Assembly (NCBI RefSeq): GCF_900099975.1
Contig: NZ_FNEI01000001.1
Span: 186,001 to 250,000, forward strand
Reading direction: 5' to 3'
Source of the DNA: Arthrobacter cupressi
Lineage (GTDB): Bacteria > Actinomycetota > Actinomycetes > Actinomycetales > Micrococcaceae
DNA length: 64,000 nucleotides
This document shows positions 45,232 to 54,113 of this stretch, piece by piece (within the stretch, counting starts at the first letter, position 1; each line of letters begins with the position of its first letter). The translations under genes and the position numbers were made by a program. The notes under the pieces are model-generated. The model saw nothing but the letters and a program-made list of their open reading frames with translations. It had not been told where the DNA came from and did not search any database.

Positions 45232-45849
45232 ATGTCTTGGGAAATGTCGGGAAAGTATGTTGCAAGTTGCAGTTGCTCGTTGATTTGCCCGTGCCCGGTC
45301 GACGGCGAGCCCACCGGCCCGAACAGGGAATGTCGAGGCGTTGCCGTGTTCCATATTGAGGGCGGCAAACTCGACGACACAGATCTCTCGGGAGTCGATT
45401 TCGCTTTCGCCAACTGGTTCCCCTCGAACCTGTCGGCCGGCGGCTGGAAGGTCGGGGTGGTGGTTGATCAAGGGGCGGCCGATGGCCAGGCAACTGCCCT
45501 AGAGCGGATCCTGCACGGTGACGAGGGAGGCCCGTTCGCGGACTTTGCGGCGCTGTATGGGGAATGGCTGGGTGTCCAGCGGGCGAGCATCAGCTTCTCC
45601 GACAGCGACACACCGTCTGCTTCGGTGGAAGGGAGTGTGAGTTACACCTTCGAGCCGCTGCCCGGAATCGACGGCGGTGTCACAACAGTCAAGAACGCGA
45701 TGTACGGTTTCGCTCCCGAGTTCATGATCGGGAAGGCACCTGCATCATCCACCCTGTTTGGCCTTGATTTCGAAGGCGTCTACGGCGAGAGCGCTGACTT
45801 CAGCTTCGCCAGCGAGATGCCCGAAGGCGCCGCCAAGGGCCGGGCCTGA
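45232..45849 (+). CDS. DUF1326 protein
   Basis: A 205-residue cytoplasmic protein with the DUF1326 hallmark near its N-terminus: C13-x-C15-x3-C19-x-C21 (ASCSCSLICPCPV), plus C34, a cluster well suited to bind a soft metal such as copper. The remainder is beta-rich. GGAGGG lies 7 nt before the ATG. It is followed after 30 nt by a DUF2182 membrane protein, a pairing that recurs in bacteria. The biochemical role is unknown. Confidence 0.85.
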   Translation: MSWEMSGKYVASCSCSLICPCPVDGEPTGPNRECRGVAVFHIEGGKLDDTDLSGVDFAFANWFPSNLSAGGWKVGVVVDQGAADGQATALERILHGDEGGPFADFAALYGEWLGVQRASISFSDSDTPSASVEGSVSYTFEPLPGIDGGVTTVKNAMYGFAPEFMIGKAPASSTLFGLDFEGVYGESADFSFASEMPEGAAKGRA

Positions 45850-45879
45850 AGGCCGGCCGCGGGTGAACGGGAAAGAACT

Positions 45880-46692
45880 GTGAACAGGAAAGGAATACCC
45901 GGAACCGGGGCGCGCACACCGCACGCCCCGGTTTTCCGGTTTGACCCACGCGCCATCGATTCCCGGGTGGCAGGCCTCGTCGCTCTCCTTCTGGCGCTCG
46001 CCGCCGCGAGCTGGGTTTTCTCGGCCGTGCAGATGAATGGCATGGACATGGGGCGTTGGACGGACCCCGGTCCGCTGGGCTTCTTCCTCACCACGTGGGT
46101 GGTGATGCTGGCCGCGATGATGTTTCCGTCCGTTGCCCCGATGGTGGTGGCCTATGACAGAATCCAACGCCACCGCCGCGGCTCCGGACGGTATGCTCCG
46201 CGGGGTTCCACGGCCCTATTCGTGGCCGGCTATCTCCTGGCGTGGACGGTCTTCGGCCTGGCGGCCTACGGGGCCTACGCCTTGCTTGTGGCAATCGTTC
46301 CCGGCGCGCTCACATCGGAACCGGGAGGCCGTTACGTGGCGGCAGTCGTGATCCTCGCGGCAGCCGCCTACCAGTTCACGCCAGCGAAGAACATCGCCCT
46401 GATGAAATGCCGGACGCCCATGGATTTCATCCTGCGCCGGGTGCGGTACGGCTTCGTGGGCGCGTTGCGCCTGGGGGTGGAACACGGTACGTGGTGCGTC
46501 AGCTGTTGCTGGGCGCTGATGATTGCATTGTTCGCGCTCGGCGTTATGAACCTTGGCTGGATGGCAGTAGTTGGAGCATTCATCGCCCTCGAGAAAATGC
46601 TCCCGTGGAGGCGCTTCGCGAACCGGGCCGTGGCCGTCGCCCTGGCCCTCATTGCGATTGGTGTTGCCCTCGTGCCGGGAATGGCGTCTTGA
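45880..46692 (+). CDS. DUF2182 integral membrane protein
   Basis: A 270-residue protein with about seven membrane segments. Family marks are the N-terminal AAMMFPSVAPMV helix with paired methionines and the GTWCVSCCWALM segment (cysteines at about 206-210), both within membrane helices and suggestive of metal handling. The start is GTG 45880 after GGGAAAG. It forms an operon with DUF1326; together they may make a metal-binding membrane module. Confidence 0.87.
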   Translation: MNRKGIPGTGARTPHAPVFRFDPRAIDSRVAGLVALLLALAAASWVFSAVQMNGMDMGRWTDPGPLGFFLTTWVVMLAAMMFPSVAPMVVAYDRIQRHRRGSGRYAPRGSTALFVAGYLLAWTVFGLAAYGAYALLVAIVPGALTSEPGGRYVAAVVILAAAAYQFTPAKNIALMKCRTPMDFILRRVRYGFVGALRLGVEHGTWCVSCCWALMIALFALGVMNLGWMAVVGAFIALEKMLPWRRFANRAVAVALALIAIGVALVPGMAS

Positions 46693-46741
46693 CTACAGCA
46701 CGCCGGTCTACCCGTACTTGACCGAGCCGGGGGCGTGAGGG

Positions 46742-46930
46742 CTAAGCGAGACCGAGGTCGCTGTCCGTGTAGGCCCCGGCGCGGAGTGCCGGCTCCGCCT
46801 GGCAGGTGCAGTTGCTTTCGACTTCGATTCGGATGTTCACCGTTTCACCACCCACAACACTGAGGATGACGGGCTCCTTTCCGGCGCTGGAAACTCGCAG
46901 GACGGTACTTTCTGGAGACGCTGTAGACAT
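46742..46930 (-). CDS. possible small peptide gene
   Basis: A 62-residue frame starting at ATG 46930, with GAAAG about 9 nt upstream. The product is beta-strand-like in the middle (EPVILSVVGGETVNIRIEVES), then CTCQAEPALRAGAY and the C-terminus SDLGLA. The frame is open upstream to 47134, but that part has no protein character. Not recognised; it could be chance. The rest of 46693-47179 shows no gene. Confidence 0.35.
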   Translation of the reverse strand: MSTASPESTVLRVSSAGKEPVILSVVGGETVNIRIEVESNCTCQAEPALRAGAYTDSDLGLA

Positions 46931-47179
46931 AGCGGAATTCTTTCGGATGAACGGGATGGCGGGGATCAGCCAGTCGCGTCGAGCACGCCGCGCACGGTGG
47001 TCGGCGCCCGCGCCCGCAGAGGCGAGGAGGGTGAGCAGAAGCTGGGCGGCGCGGGTGGGCACGAACCCGGCGGCAATGTCGCCCGGCACCAGCCCGGTAA
47101 GGCGGGCTCCGGCAGCGGTCAGCCACGTGGTCAATGGTAGCTCCGGGAGGACACCGGCGTTGTGTCGGACGTCATAATG

Positions 47180-47611
47180 TCAGCCGAGCGACACCTTCCC
47201 GTCCACGCCGACGGTCCAGCCGGGGTTGTGCGCGATCTCCCAGATGATGCCGTTGGGGTCCTGGACATGGCCGTGGAAGATCCCGCCGAACTCCCCGGCC
47301 TGTGCCGGTTTCAGCACCGTGGCCCCGGCCGCTTCGAGCCTGGCAATCGTGCTGGACACCTCGGCTGCGCTGGCCACGTTGTGGGAAAGGGTCACGCCGC
47401 TGACGCCTTCGTGTGTCCCGGGCCTGCCCAGGTCCTGGTTGAACTTCACGGAGTCGAACAGGCCCAGCACCAGGCCGGGCGCCACTTGGAAGAAGATGAT
47501 TTCCCCGGGTACATCCAGCAAGGGTTCCCAGCCGAGGCCGTCCGTGTAAAACCCGCGGGCGCGGTCCAGGTCCTCGGTGGCGAAGGTGATGAAATGCAGT
47601 TTCTGCTCCAT
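47180..47611 (-). CDS. VOC (glyoxalase/dioxygenase-fold) protein
   Basis: A 143-residue single-module VOC protein with paired beta-alpha-beta repeats: [23 protein letters not shown] at the start and [21 protein letters not shown] at the end, which supplies the usual metal-binding glutamate. The substrate is unknown. The ATG appears leaderless: TACGAT (47618-47623) stands 6 nt upstream. Confidence 0.85.
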   Translation of the reverse strand: MEQKLHFITFATEDLDRARGFYTDGLGWEPLLDVPGEIIFFQVAPGLVLGLFDSVKFNQDLGRPGTHEGVSGVTLSHNVASAAEVSSTIARLEAAGATVLKPAQAGEFGGIFHGHVQDPNGIIWEIAHNPGWTVGVDGKVSLG

Positions 47612-47617
47612 AGGGGG

Positions 47618-47623
47618 ATCGTA
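47618..47623 (-). promoter_or_regulatory. -10 box of leaderless VOC gene transcript
   Basis: TACGAT on the minus strand, 6 nt before the ATG, with no ribosome-binding site. Confidence 0.4.
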
Positions 47624-47733
47624 ACCGAGGGGCCGGACAGCCACGCCGGCGGCGCAAACCAAAGCCAAACCAAAGCCAAACCACGCCAATCCAGGACCTT
47701 GGAGGCGCGTCGGCGCGATGCGAGGATGAACGG

Positions 47734-48417
47734 GTGGAACCCTTCTTCGACTTCCTCGGAAACTACTGGTGGCTCGTTTTCCCCCTCGGCGGAATGGCCG
47801 GCGGGTGGGCGCGCCAGTGGTCCAAGGCGAGCGAGCGGCGGCACCGGCGCAAGGTCGAACTGCTCAAGCTGAAGAACCAGAACGCCGCGGCAGATCAAGC
47901 CAATAAAGCCGAGGTGGCCGCGTTGATCGCAGCCCACGATTCCGTGAACCACAAGTGGCTGGACTACGAGCTGGACGTCGGCAAGCTCATTGACTTTCCG
48001 CTGATGACGGACGTCCGCGAGCCCCTCACCGTCGCGTTCCTGCGGGCCAAGAAGGAGGCCGACGCCTTGCGACCGGCGGCCCCGGAAGACATCACGACGG
48101 CGGCCCGCCTGGCCGAATACCGCGCCGCCGTGCACGGCTTCGAGCTGGCGTTCGACGTCGCCGAACGCGAAGGCAAGCGCATCAAGGACAGCAATTTCAC
48201 GGGCCCCGAGCGCCAACGCCTGGCGACCGCCCGGAAGCTCCTGCGGATCGCCGGGGACAGTGCCGCCACACCGGCCGAACGGCAGACGGCGTACAGGCGC
48301 GCCCGCAAGGAACTGGACGGGCTGATCGTCCTGCCGGAAGCGGCTGTCGCGGCGCTCGAAGAGAAAATCGCCGGCAGGCTCGAGGCCCGGAAGGACCCGG
48401 CCGGACCCTCGGCATGA
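47734..48417 (+). CDS. membrane-anchored hypothetical protein
   Basis: A 227-residue protein with one N-terminal hydrophobic segment (about 5-25, [16 protein letters not shown]) and a long charged helical cytoplasmic part that probably forms coiled coils (about 30-65 and 150-215). No catalytic motif is visible. GTG start. It is followed after 14 nt by a GNAT gene with its own promoter. The family looks actinobacterial, but I cannot name it. Confidence 0.7.
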   Translation: MEPFFDFLGNYWWLVFPLGGMAGGWARQWSKASERRHRRKVELLKLKNQNAAADQANKAEVAALIAAHDSVNHKWLDYELDVGKLIDFPLMTDVREPLTVAFLRAKKEADALRPAAPEDITTAARLAEYRAAVHGFELAFDVAEREGKRIKDSNFTGPERQRLATARKLLRIAGDSAATPAERQTAYRRARKELDGLIVLPEAAVAALEEKIAGRLEARKDPAGPSA

Positions 48418-48419
48418 CG

Positions 48420-48425
48420 TAGATT
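48420..48425 (+). promoter_or_regulatory. -10 box of leaderless GNAT transcript
   Basis: TAGATT, then 6 nt, then ATG 48432; no Shine-Dalgarno sequence. Confidence 0.5.
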
Positions 48426-48431
48426 CGGGGG

Positions 48432-48803
48432 ATGACTATAGACATCCACCACAACCCCGATCGGGAACGCTTCGAACTGCAGGACGCCGGCCGCGTTATC
48501 GGCAAGGCCGCGTACAAGGATTACGAAGGCGGCGCCGGCACGGATTCGGAAGCCGCAGCCAAGCAGCGGATTTTCTACCACACGGTCGTCAACGAGGAAT
48601 ACGGCGGGCAGGGCCTGGCCGGGAAGCTTGCCACTGAAGCGCTGGACCAGACGGTCGCCGCGGGCCTGCGGATTGTTCCGGTGTGCCCGTTCATCAAAAA
48701 GTTCCTGGTCAAGCACACCGAGTACGAGGCCCACGTGACCAGGCCGACCCCGGCCCACCTCGGCTTCCTCGAGGACGCGCTCGCGCAACGGGTAAAGGCG
48801 TAA
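48432..48803 (+). CDS. small GNAT acetyltransferase (NATD1/YidJ-like)
   Basis: A 123-residue minimal GNAT domain of the Gcn5-related short type: IFYHTVVNEEYGGQGLAGKLATEAL carries the acetyl-CoA loop, followed by IVPVCPFIKKFLVKH, which is typical of the group. The substrate is unknown. Leaderless start from TAGATT; a strong bidirectional terminator follows. Confidence 0.88.
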   Translation: MTIDIHHNPDRERFELQDAGRVIGKAAYKDYEGGAGTDSEAAAKQRIFYHTVVNEEYGGQGLAGKLATEALDQTVAAGLRIVPVCPFIKKFLVKHTEYEAHVTRPTPAHLGFLEDALAQRVKA

Positions 48804-48814
48804 GATCCCAAAAC

Positions 48815-48855
48815 AAAAGTCAGGGCTCCCGGAATTCCGGGAGCCCTGACTTTTT
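48815..48855. terminator. strong bidirectional intrinsic terminator
   Basis: AAAAGTCAGGGCTCCCGG pairs perfectly (18 bp) with 48837-48854 around AATT; T-tracts flank it on both strands, serving the convergent GNAT and DUF4383 genes. Confidence 0.93.
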
Positions 48856-48892
48856 CTCCCCGGGCTTCGCGCCGGGAGCCTGTGAGTACGGG

Positions 48893-49345
48893 TTACGAAC
48901 GCACGCTGTTGCGGCCGCGGGTGAGGATCAGGGCCAGGCCCACCATGCCTACACCCAGGAGCAGGTGCAGCACGTTGTCGAAGGCGTTCAGCGGCACGAA
49001 GTTACCGGGGGAATCCTGCGGGACCACCAGGCCGTAGATGAACAGGACGAGGTAGATGACGCCGCCGTAAAGCAGAAAGGAGCGGGAACCTGCGGCGCTG
49101 CGGGCCAGGAACAGCCCGGCTGCGCCGAAGAGCAAGTGGACGATGTTGTGCAGGGCCGAGACTTGGAAGAGGCCCAGCAGCATGGCTTCAGAGTGGTGTC
49201 CTGCGAAGTGCATCTGATCCATGCCGGCCGTGATGCCCGGAACAAAGCCAAGCACACCGACTAGCAGGAACACGGCGCCCACGGCCAGGGACGCCTTCTG
49301 GACATTGGTGCGGGCTGCGGTACTGGTAAGCGGATGAGTTGCCAT
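48893..49345 (-). CDS. DUF4383 membrane protein
   Basis: A 150-residue protein with four membrane segments (about 18-40, 52-82, 88-108, 125-145). HHSEAMLLGLFQVSALHNIVHLLFGAAG and NAFDNVLHLLLG carry the family's conserved His/Asn residues. AGGAGAG precedes the ATG. Function unknown; in actinobacteria members often belong to general-stress regulons. Confidence 0.87.
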   Translation of the reverse strand: MATHPLTSTAARTNVQKASLAVGAVFLLVGVLGFVPGITAGMDQMHFAGHHSEAMLLGLFQVSALHNIVHLLFGAAGLFLARSAAGSRSFLLYGGVIYLVLFIYGLVVPQDSPGNFVPLNAFDNVLHLLLGVGMVGLALILTRGRNSVRS

Positions 49346-49454
49346 GATGATCTCTCCTGTATGCAGTTGCTGCCTAAGGAGCAGCGGTTCTGATTCCCCC
49401 CAAAAGGGTTACGCCCGTTATTCGGGGCCGATCCCGGACCGGATGGGTGCATCA

Positions 49455-49496
49455 GGAAAAAACTTTGGGGCGCCCCGCTGAACGCGGGACGCCCCA
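49455..49496 (-). terminator. intrinsic terminator of the sigK-rskA operon
   Basis: A 13-bp stem with one mismatch (49466-49478 with 49484-49496) followed on the minus strand by AAAGTTTTTTCC, 23 nt past the anti-sigma stop. Confidence 0.75.
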
Positions 49497-49518
49497 GGAG
49501 ACAAGGCTGGAAAACAGG

Positions 49519-50388
49519 CTAGGAATGCAGTGGGGCCGAGGCAACGGTCGGTGAGGTCGGCCGGGCGGATCCGCCTACGGGTTCCACCGTGACCCCCAGC
49601 GACGCGGCCCTCGCGATTCCCTTCACCACGGCGGGCTGGGACAGCGTCTGGGCATCCATGAGGCCCTGCGACTCCGGTGCCGACCCGTCCTGCGGGATCA
49701 GCCACATCTGGTACACCTTGCCCGCGGGCGGCGGAGGAACATCCTTCATCCGCACCACCACGGCATCCTTCGACTCCGAGATGGCAACGGTCGCCGTGCC
49801 GCCGCCGGTGACGCCCACCGTGGCTTCGCGGACATCCTGCGCCTGCAGGATCTGGGTGACCGGATCGTTCTGGCTGGCCACATAGCCGCCGATCCCCACC
49901 CCGCCCACGGCCAGGACAATCGCCGCCGCAGCGGCGAGCAGCCAGTTCCGGACGGCGGAAGGCCGGCGTCGTTCCTCACGCTTTTGCCGCGCGGCTGCCA
50001 GTTCATCGCCCGACGCCGGGAGGCCAGCGGGTGCCGCCGCCTCCGACGGCGTTGCTTCCGGCAGCTGTGCGGGCGTCTGTGCCGACGGTTGTACGGGCAG
50101 TTGACTCAGTGTCCGCTCGAGCAGCCCGGCGGGCGGTTCTTCCTCCGCGGTGAAGGCCAGGGCCAGGGTTTCCCGGGCCTGGCGGACGCGTTCGTTGAAG
50201 GCTGTGCGTTCTGCTTCGGGGGCGGTGGAGATGTACGAGTCGATGGCGGCGCGTTCGTCATCGCTGACGGCGTCCAGGGCGTAGATCTCCGCCAGCTCCA
50301 CGGCGCGGCCGGCCTTCAGGTCGGTGGCAATATCGGCGGCGAAGCCGCGGGGCTGCGTGCCGCCGTCGTTCGTGTCCATGCTGTTCAT
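49519..50388 (-). CDS. rskA: RskA-type anti-sigma factor
   Basis: A 289-residue single-pass membrane protein. The N-terminal cytoplasmic anti-sigma part (about 25-90, AVELAEIYALDAVSDDERAAID), a Pro/Ala-rich spacer, a membrane segment at about 148-168 and an external RskA domain (GKVYQMWLIPQDGSAPESQGLM) are typical. It should hold the SigK-like factor until the outside domain is cleaved. It starts 1 nt after the sigma gene stop. Confidence 0.9.
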   Translation of the reverse strand: MNSMDTNDGGTQPRGFAADIATDLKAGRAVELAEIYALDAVSDDERAAIDSYISTAPEAERTAFNERVRQARETLALAFTAEEEPPAGLLERTLSQLPVQPSAQTPAQLPEATPSEAAAPAGLPASGDELAAARQKREERRRPSAVRNWLLAAAAAIVLAVGGVGIGGYVASQNDPVTQILQAQDVREATVGVTGGGTATVAISESKDAVVVRMKDVPPPPAGKVYQMWLIPQDGSAPESQGLMDAQTLSQPAVVKGIARAASLGVTVEPVGGSARPTSPTVASAPLHS

Positions 50389-50389
50389 C

Positions 50390-51034
50390 TCAACTCACCT
50401 CCAAACAGGTCTTCAGGCGGATCAGTCCGTCGCGGATCCGGGATTTGATGGTCGGTAGCGCGGAATTCAGTTGCTCGGCGACTTCCCGGTAGCTCAGGCC
50501 GCCGTAGTACGCCAGCCGGACGGATTCCTGTTGCGTTTCGGTGAGTGTCTTCAGGCACCGCACTACGGCTTCGGCTTCGAGGCGGCTGCCCACCTCGTCG
50601 GACACGGAGTCGTGGTCGATCTCCTGGCTGTCGGCGCCGTACCTGGCTTCGCGGTCGGTAGCTGCCTGCACGGAGCGGACCTTGTCCACGGCCCGGCGGT
50701 GCGCGATGGTCATCAGCCAGGCCAGCGGGCTCCCGGCCGCGGTGTTGAAGCTCGCGGCGTTCTGCCAGACCTGCAGGAAGACTTCCTGGGTGGCGTCCTC
50801 GCTGAGCTCCAGGTCCACCAGGATCCGCCGCGCCATGCCGAACACCCGGCGCGAGGTGAGGCGGTAGAAGTCCGCGAAGGCGGCGCGGTCGCCGTCGGCG
50901 ATCTGTCCGAGGAGCGCGCCCAGTTGGGCGTTCAGCTCCTGCGCCGTGGCGACGCCGGGCTCAGCGGCACCAGGCGCGTCTGAAGCGGGCCCGGCGGCAG
51001 TCTCCGCCGTTTCGGAAGCATGGGGATTGTCCAT
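50390..51034 (-). CDS. sigK: ECF sigma factor, SigK type
   Basis: A 214-residue sigma factor: region 2 (about 55-120, FADFYRLTSRRVFGMARRIL, QEVFLQVWQNA) and region 4 (about 155-210, ETQQESVRLAYYGGLSYREVAEQLN). The N-terminal 35 residues are low-complexity. Paired with the RskA-like anti-sigma gene, as in mycobacterial SigK/RskA, which controls secreted-antigen genes; the regulon here is unknown. ATG 51034; a TATGCT box lies 8 nt upstream. Confidence 0.9.
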   Translation of the reverse strand: MDNPHASETAETAAGPASDAPGAAEPGVATAQELNAQLGALLGQIADGDRAAFADFYRLTSRRVFGMARRILVDLELSEDATQEVFLQVWQNAASFNTAAGSPLAWLMTIAHRRAVDKVRSVQAATDREARYGADSQEIDHDSVSDEVGSRLEAEAVVRCLKTLTETQQESVRLAYYGGLSYREVAEQLNSALPTIKSRIRDGLIRLKTCLEVS

Positions 51035-51328
51035 TGCATTCCAGCATAGGCGTCCCAGCTGCGCCGTAGTCACGCAACCCACCTCCTGCCCTGTTTCCGT
51101 CTATGAACACAAAGCATTCGGTGCCGCGGGGGCTTTGGACGGGTCGCATTTCGTAGCTGTGAGCGTGCGGGACACAGGGTCGCAGCAGGATTTACCCAAG
51201 ATTGGCCCAGTTTGCACCGTGGGCGTGAACTGCTGCGTATCTTCGTTTCGGGGGATTGCACGGCGGACCGAGAAAGCGGCGGCGGGAGTCACCCAAAATC
51301 ACCGACACCGTCGTCGAAAGGTCTCAGA

Positions 51329-51640
51329 ATGTCCCAGTCAAACTACAGCCAGTCCTACCAGTACCCGAATTACCCGACCGTGCAGCTGAGCAATTCGCTG
51401 GAGCACTTCCAGGGAAGCAAATTCAAGGAAAAGTCGATCATCTTCGGGGTCATCGGATTCTTCGTCCTGGGAATTGTCTTCGGTCCTCTGGCGATTTCCA
51501 ACGCACGGAAGGCTGAGGCTCTTCATCATTCGGCGACCGTGGGCAAGGTCCTCGGCTGGATTGACACCATCTGCGCCGCGCTGGGAATTCTCGTGGTCCT
51601 ATTCATCATGATCTCGGCGGCGTCTAACGCGGGGAGTTAG
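51329..51640 (+). CDS. small membrane protein (DUF4190-like)
   Basis: A 103-residue protein with a Tyr/Ser/Asn/Gln-rich N-terminus (SYQYPNYPTVQ) and two membrane helices (about 36-57 and 75-97) with FGPLAISNARKAEAL between them, a pattern of DUF4190-type proteins. AAAGG precedes the ATG. Function unknown. Confidence 0.75.
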   Translation: MSQSNYSQSYQYPNYPTVQLSNSLEHFQGSKFKEKSIIFGVIGFFVLGIVFGPLAISNARKAEALHHSATVGKVLGWIDTICAALGILVVLFIMISAASNAGS

Positions 51641-51794
51641 ACGCCGTCGTTCCTGGGGGGAGCGTCGCCGTCGCGCGCCGGCAGGTCCGGTGCACGACGG
51701 CGGCCGCCCGGGAATTGCCGCGGATACGGCGGGTGCGCTGCCGAGAGTCAGCAAGTCTCGGTCCCGCAGCGTTCGGCGGGGACTACCATGGGTC

Positions 51795-52610
51795 ATGGCC
51801 CGTTTCCCGATGAAGATGGCGTGCACGTTCCTGGCCCTTCTTGGGCTGCTGACCGCTGGGGCGGCCCCGGCGACGGCGGCACCGCCACCCCGTAGCCCGG
51901 AACCGGTGGGCAACGACGTTTCCTGGCCGCAGTGCGGCAAGACCCTTCCCACGGGGCAGGCCTTCGCGATCGTGGGAGTGACCGGCGGCCTGGCCAACAA
52001 CACCAACCCCTGCCTGGCTGAGCAACTCGCTTGGGCGGCAGGCTCCACCGGGGGAACGGCCCAGCCCAAGGTGGCCTTGTATGTGAACACGGCCAACCCG
52101 GGGCATGCGGGCACGTGGTGGCCGACGTCTAACAGCTACGCAGGCCAGCAGGTTACCAATCCCTACGGGAGCTGCGGTGGCGCCGTCGATGCCGCCTGCT
52201 CCTACATGTACGGCTACGCGAAGGCCTACGACGACGCCACAATCCGCGGGGTCAGCAACCCCGGGAGCTATTTCTGGTGGCTGGACGTGGAAACCGGCAA
52301 CAGCTGGCAGGCCAACACGGCCCTGAACAGGGCCGACCTCGAAGGCATGGTGGCCTACTTCAAGAGCATCACATCCGGCGTCAGCGGTGCCGGCGTGGGG
52401 ATCTATTCGACCGGGTACCAGTGGGGGACCATCGCCGGGACCGTGCCTTCAAGCAGCTCGCTCACCGGGCTGCCGAGCTGGCTTGCCGGCGCCAAGACTT
52501 TGCGCGGAGCGATGTCGAACTGTTCCTTGCCCGGTCTGACGACCGGAAGCCGGGTGTCGGTAACCCAGTACGTGTCGGCGGGACTTGATTACGACTACTC
52601 CTGCCCCTGA
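51795..52610 (+). CDS. secreted glycoside-hydrolase-like (DUF1906/GH25-like) protein
   Basis: A 271-residue exported protein: signal peptide with cleavage after ATAA (about 26), then a single TIM-barrel-like domain beginning GNDVSWPQCGKTLPTGQAFAIVGVTGG. YFWWLDVETGNSWQ resembles the catalytic DxE strand of GH25 lysozymes (D and E two residues apart), and the C-terminus QYVSAGLDYDYSCP is similar to the end of that fold. Six cysteines could form disulfides. It may act on cell wall; activity is not certain. ATG 51795 is chosen because upstream codons lack protein character. Confidence 0.8.
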   Translation: MARFPMKMACTFLALLGLLTAGAAPATAAPPPRSPEPVGNDVSWPQCGKTLPTGQAFAIVGVTGGLANNTNPCLAEQLAWAAGSTGGTAQPKVALYVNTANPGHAGTWWPTSNSYAGQQVTNPYGSCGGAVDAACSYMYGYAKAYDDATIRGVSNPGSYFWWLDVETGNSWQANTALNRADLEGMVAYFKSITSGVSGAGVGIYSTGYQWGTIAGTVPSSSSLTGLPSWLAGAKTLRGAMSNCSLPGLTTGSRVSVTQYVSAGLDYDYSCP

Positions 52611-52647
52611 GTGCGTCTTCGGGATTCATCGGTGTCGGAGGCTTGGG

Positions 52648-52674
52648 CACCCGAAGGTGCTTCGGTGAACTTTT
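52648..52674 (+). terminator. terminator after the secreted protein
   Basis: CCGAAG-GTG-CTTCGG stem with CAC/GTG extension, followed by AACTTTT, 38 nt past the stop. Confidence 0.55.
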
Positions 52675-52806
52675 GAAGACCTCGTCCATTAGTCGCGAGT
52701 CGGAAGACTCCTCATGCACGAAGGCTTATGAAGTTGGCAGAATGGCGCTGAGTGTACTGGCAGACCCTATTAAGAGCATGGCGAGCTTCGAAAGGCACGT
52801 GAGTAG

Positions 52807-53859
52807 ATGACGGCATGGCTGATTCGGGCGGGAAGCACGGGGGAGCGGGAACAATGGGCTCTCAGTAAGTCGGTCACGGGCGCGGGGTATGGCGACGTGG
52901 AATCACTCCAAGACTCAGACACCAGGGAAAAGGTCTTTGCGAGAGTCGAAGCCGGAATTCCGGGCCAGAAGCTTGGCGCTGTCCGGAACTTCGCGGCGCA
53001 ACTGTGGGCATTGCGCGGGCGGATGGAGATTGGGGACCTCGTGGTGATGCCTCTCAAACGCTCGGCCGTGGTCGCGATTGGAACCATCGAAGGTCCATAT
53101 GAGTACGACTCCAACGAACCGGATCCAGAACGTCGCCATGTCCGCCGCGTGCGATGGGACGCTCCTGACATTGCGCGTTCGCGGATCAATCAGGATTTGC
53201 TTTACTCTCTCGGAGCGTTTTCAACGATCTGTCGTATCGAACGCAACGACGCGGAGTTCCGGTTACGCACTGCGATGTCGACCGGCAAGGACCCGGGAGC
53301 CCGGTTGGAGATGCAAGAAGCGCCTTCCAAAGATGGCGGCTTTTCGGTCGATGAAACAGAGCAAGAGAACGTGCCTGTAGACATATCACGTTATGCAGCT
53401 GATTCGATAGCAAGCCGTCTCATCGAAACTTTTGCAGGGCACAAGATGGAAGCAATGGTTGCCGAAATCCTCAAAGCCGATGGTTTTGTGTGTACCGAAC
53501 ATGGGCAAGGAACTGACGACGGCATCGATCTCGTAGCCGGGAAGGGACTCCTGGGCTTGGATAGCCCGCGTGTCATCGTTCAGGTGAAGAGTCAAGCCAG
53601 CCCAGTGGATTCTCCGACCGTATCCCAGCTGCACGGGTCGCTATCGATCCACAAGGCTGACCAGGGCCTCCTCGTAGCCTGGGGAGGACTTACCAGGGCG
53701 GCCCGAAAACTGGTGGACTCGCAGAGATTCGCCATTCGCGTCTGGGACGCGGACGAACTGGTGAATCAAGTCCAGAATCACTATGCGGAATTTCCTGCAC
53801 GCGTCCGACAGGAACTACCGCTGAAACAAATTTGGACGCTAGCCGATGAAGCGGGCTGA
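52807..53859 (+). CDS. Mrr-family restriction endonuclease with N-terminal EVE/PUA-like domain
   Basis: A 350-residue type IV-like nuclease. Residues 1-150 (WLIRAGSTGEREQWAL, GDLVVMPLKRSAVVAIGTIEG) resemble the beta-barrel domain at the front of Mrr-type proteins that may read modified bases. The C-terminal Mrr catalytic domain (about 205-330) has E225 region HKMEAMVAEILKADGF, then GTDDGIDLVAG and the QVKSQ strand: D, and Q-x-K of the PD-(D/E)XK core. It is the first gene of the accessory region and stands alone, with no methyltransferase on the same strand. Confidence 0.85.
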   Translation: MTAWLIRAGSTGEREQWALSKSVTGAGYGDVESLQDSDTREKVFARVEAGIPGQKLGAVRNFAAQLWALRGRMEIGDLVVMPLKRSAVVAIGTIEGPYEYDSNEPDPERRHVRRVRWDAPDIARSRINQDLLYSLGAFSTICRIERNDAEFRLRTAMSTGKDPGARLEMQEAPSKDGGFSVDETEQENVPVDISRYAADSIASRLIETFAGHKMEAMVAEILKADGFVCTEHGQGTDDGIDLVAGKGLLGLDSPRVIVQVKSQASPVDSPTVSQLHGSLSIHKADQGLLVAWGGLTRAARKLVDSQRFAIRVWDADELVNQVQNHYAEFPARVRQELPLKQIWTLADEAG

Positions 53860-54113
53860 TATAGGGAGCAGAGATTTTGAGAACTCAAGAACCTGTCCGG
53901 CGCGCGAGCGGCAATGCTACGCGCAGCAAAGTTCTGCCTAACATAGAGTTTGAGCTATAGAAAGCGATGAAACAGTATTCCTGGATTTTTGGAATGCCAC
54001 ATCCGGTTTGCCCCAGAGAGGTCTGGAACATTCCGCTAAGAGAGTTTGAGCGAGACTCGCCGTGCGCGCCGGCAGCAGCCGCCGAAGTTTGGCCTTCTCC
54101 TGCGTGCTGTTAT
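53860..54113. other. 254-bp AT-richer intergenic stretch
   Basis: No supported gene. It holds a small TTGAG-AA-CTCAA inverted repeat at about 53874. A short plus-strand frame (53967-54215) runs over the opposite-strand gene and is not convincing. Confidence 0.4.
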
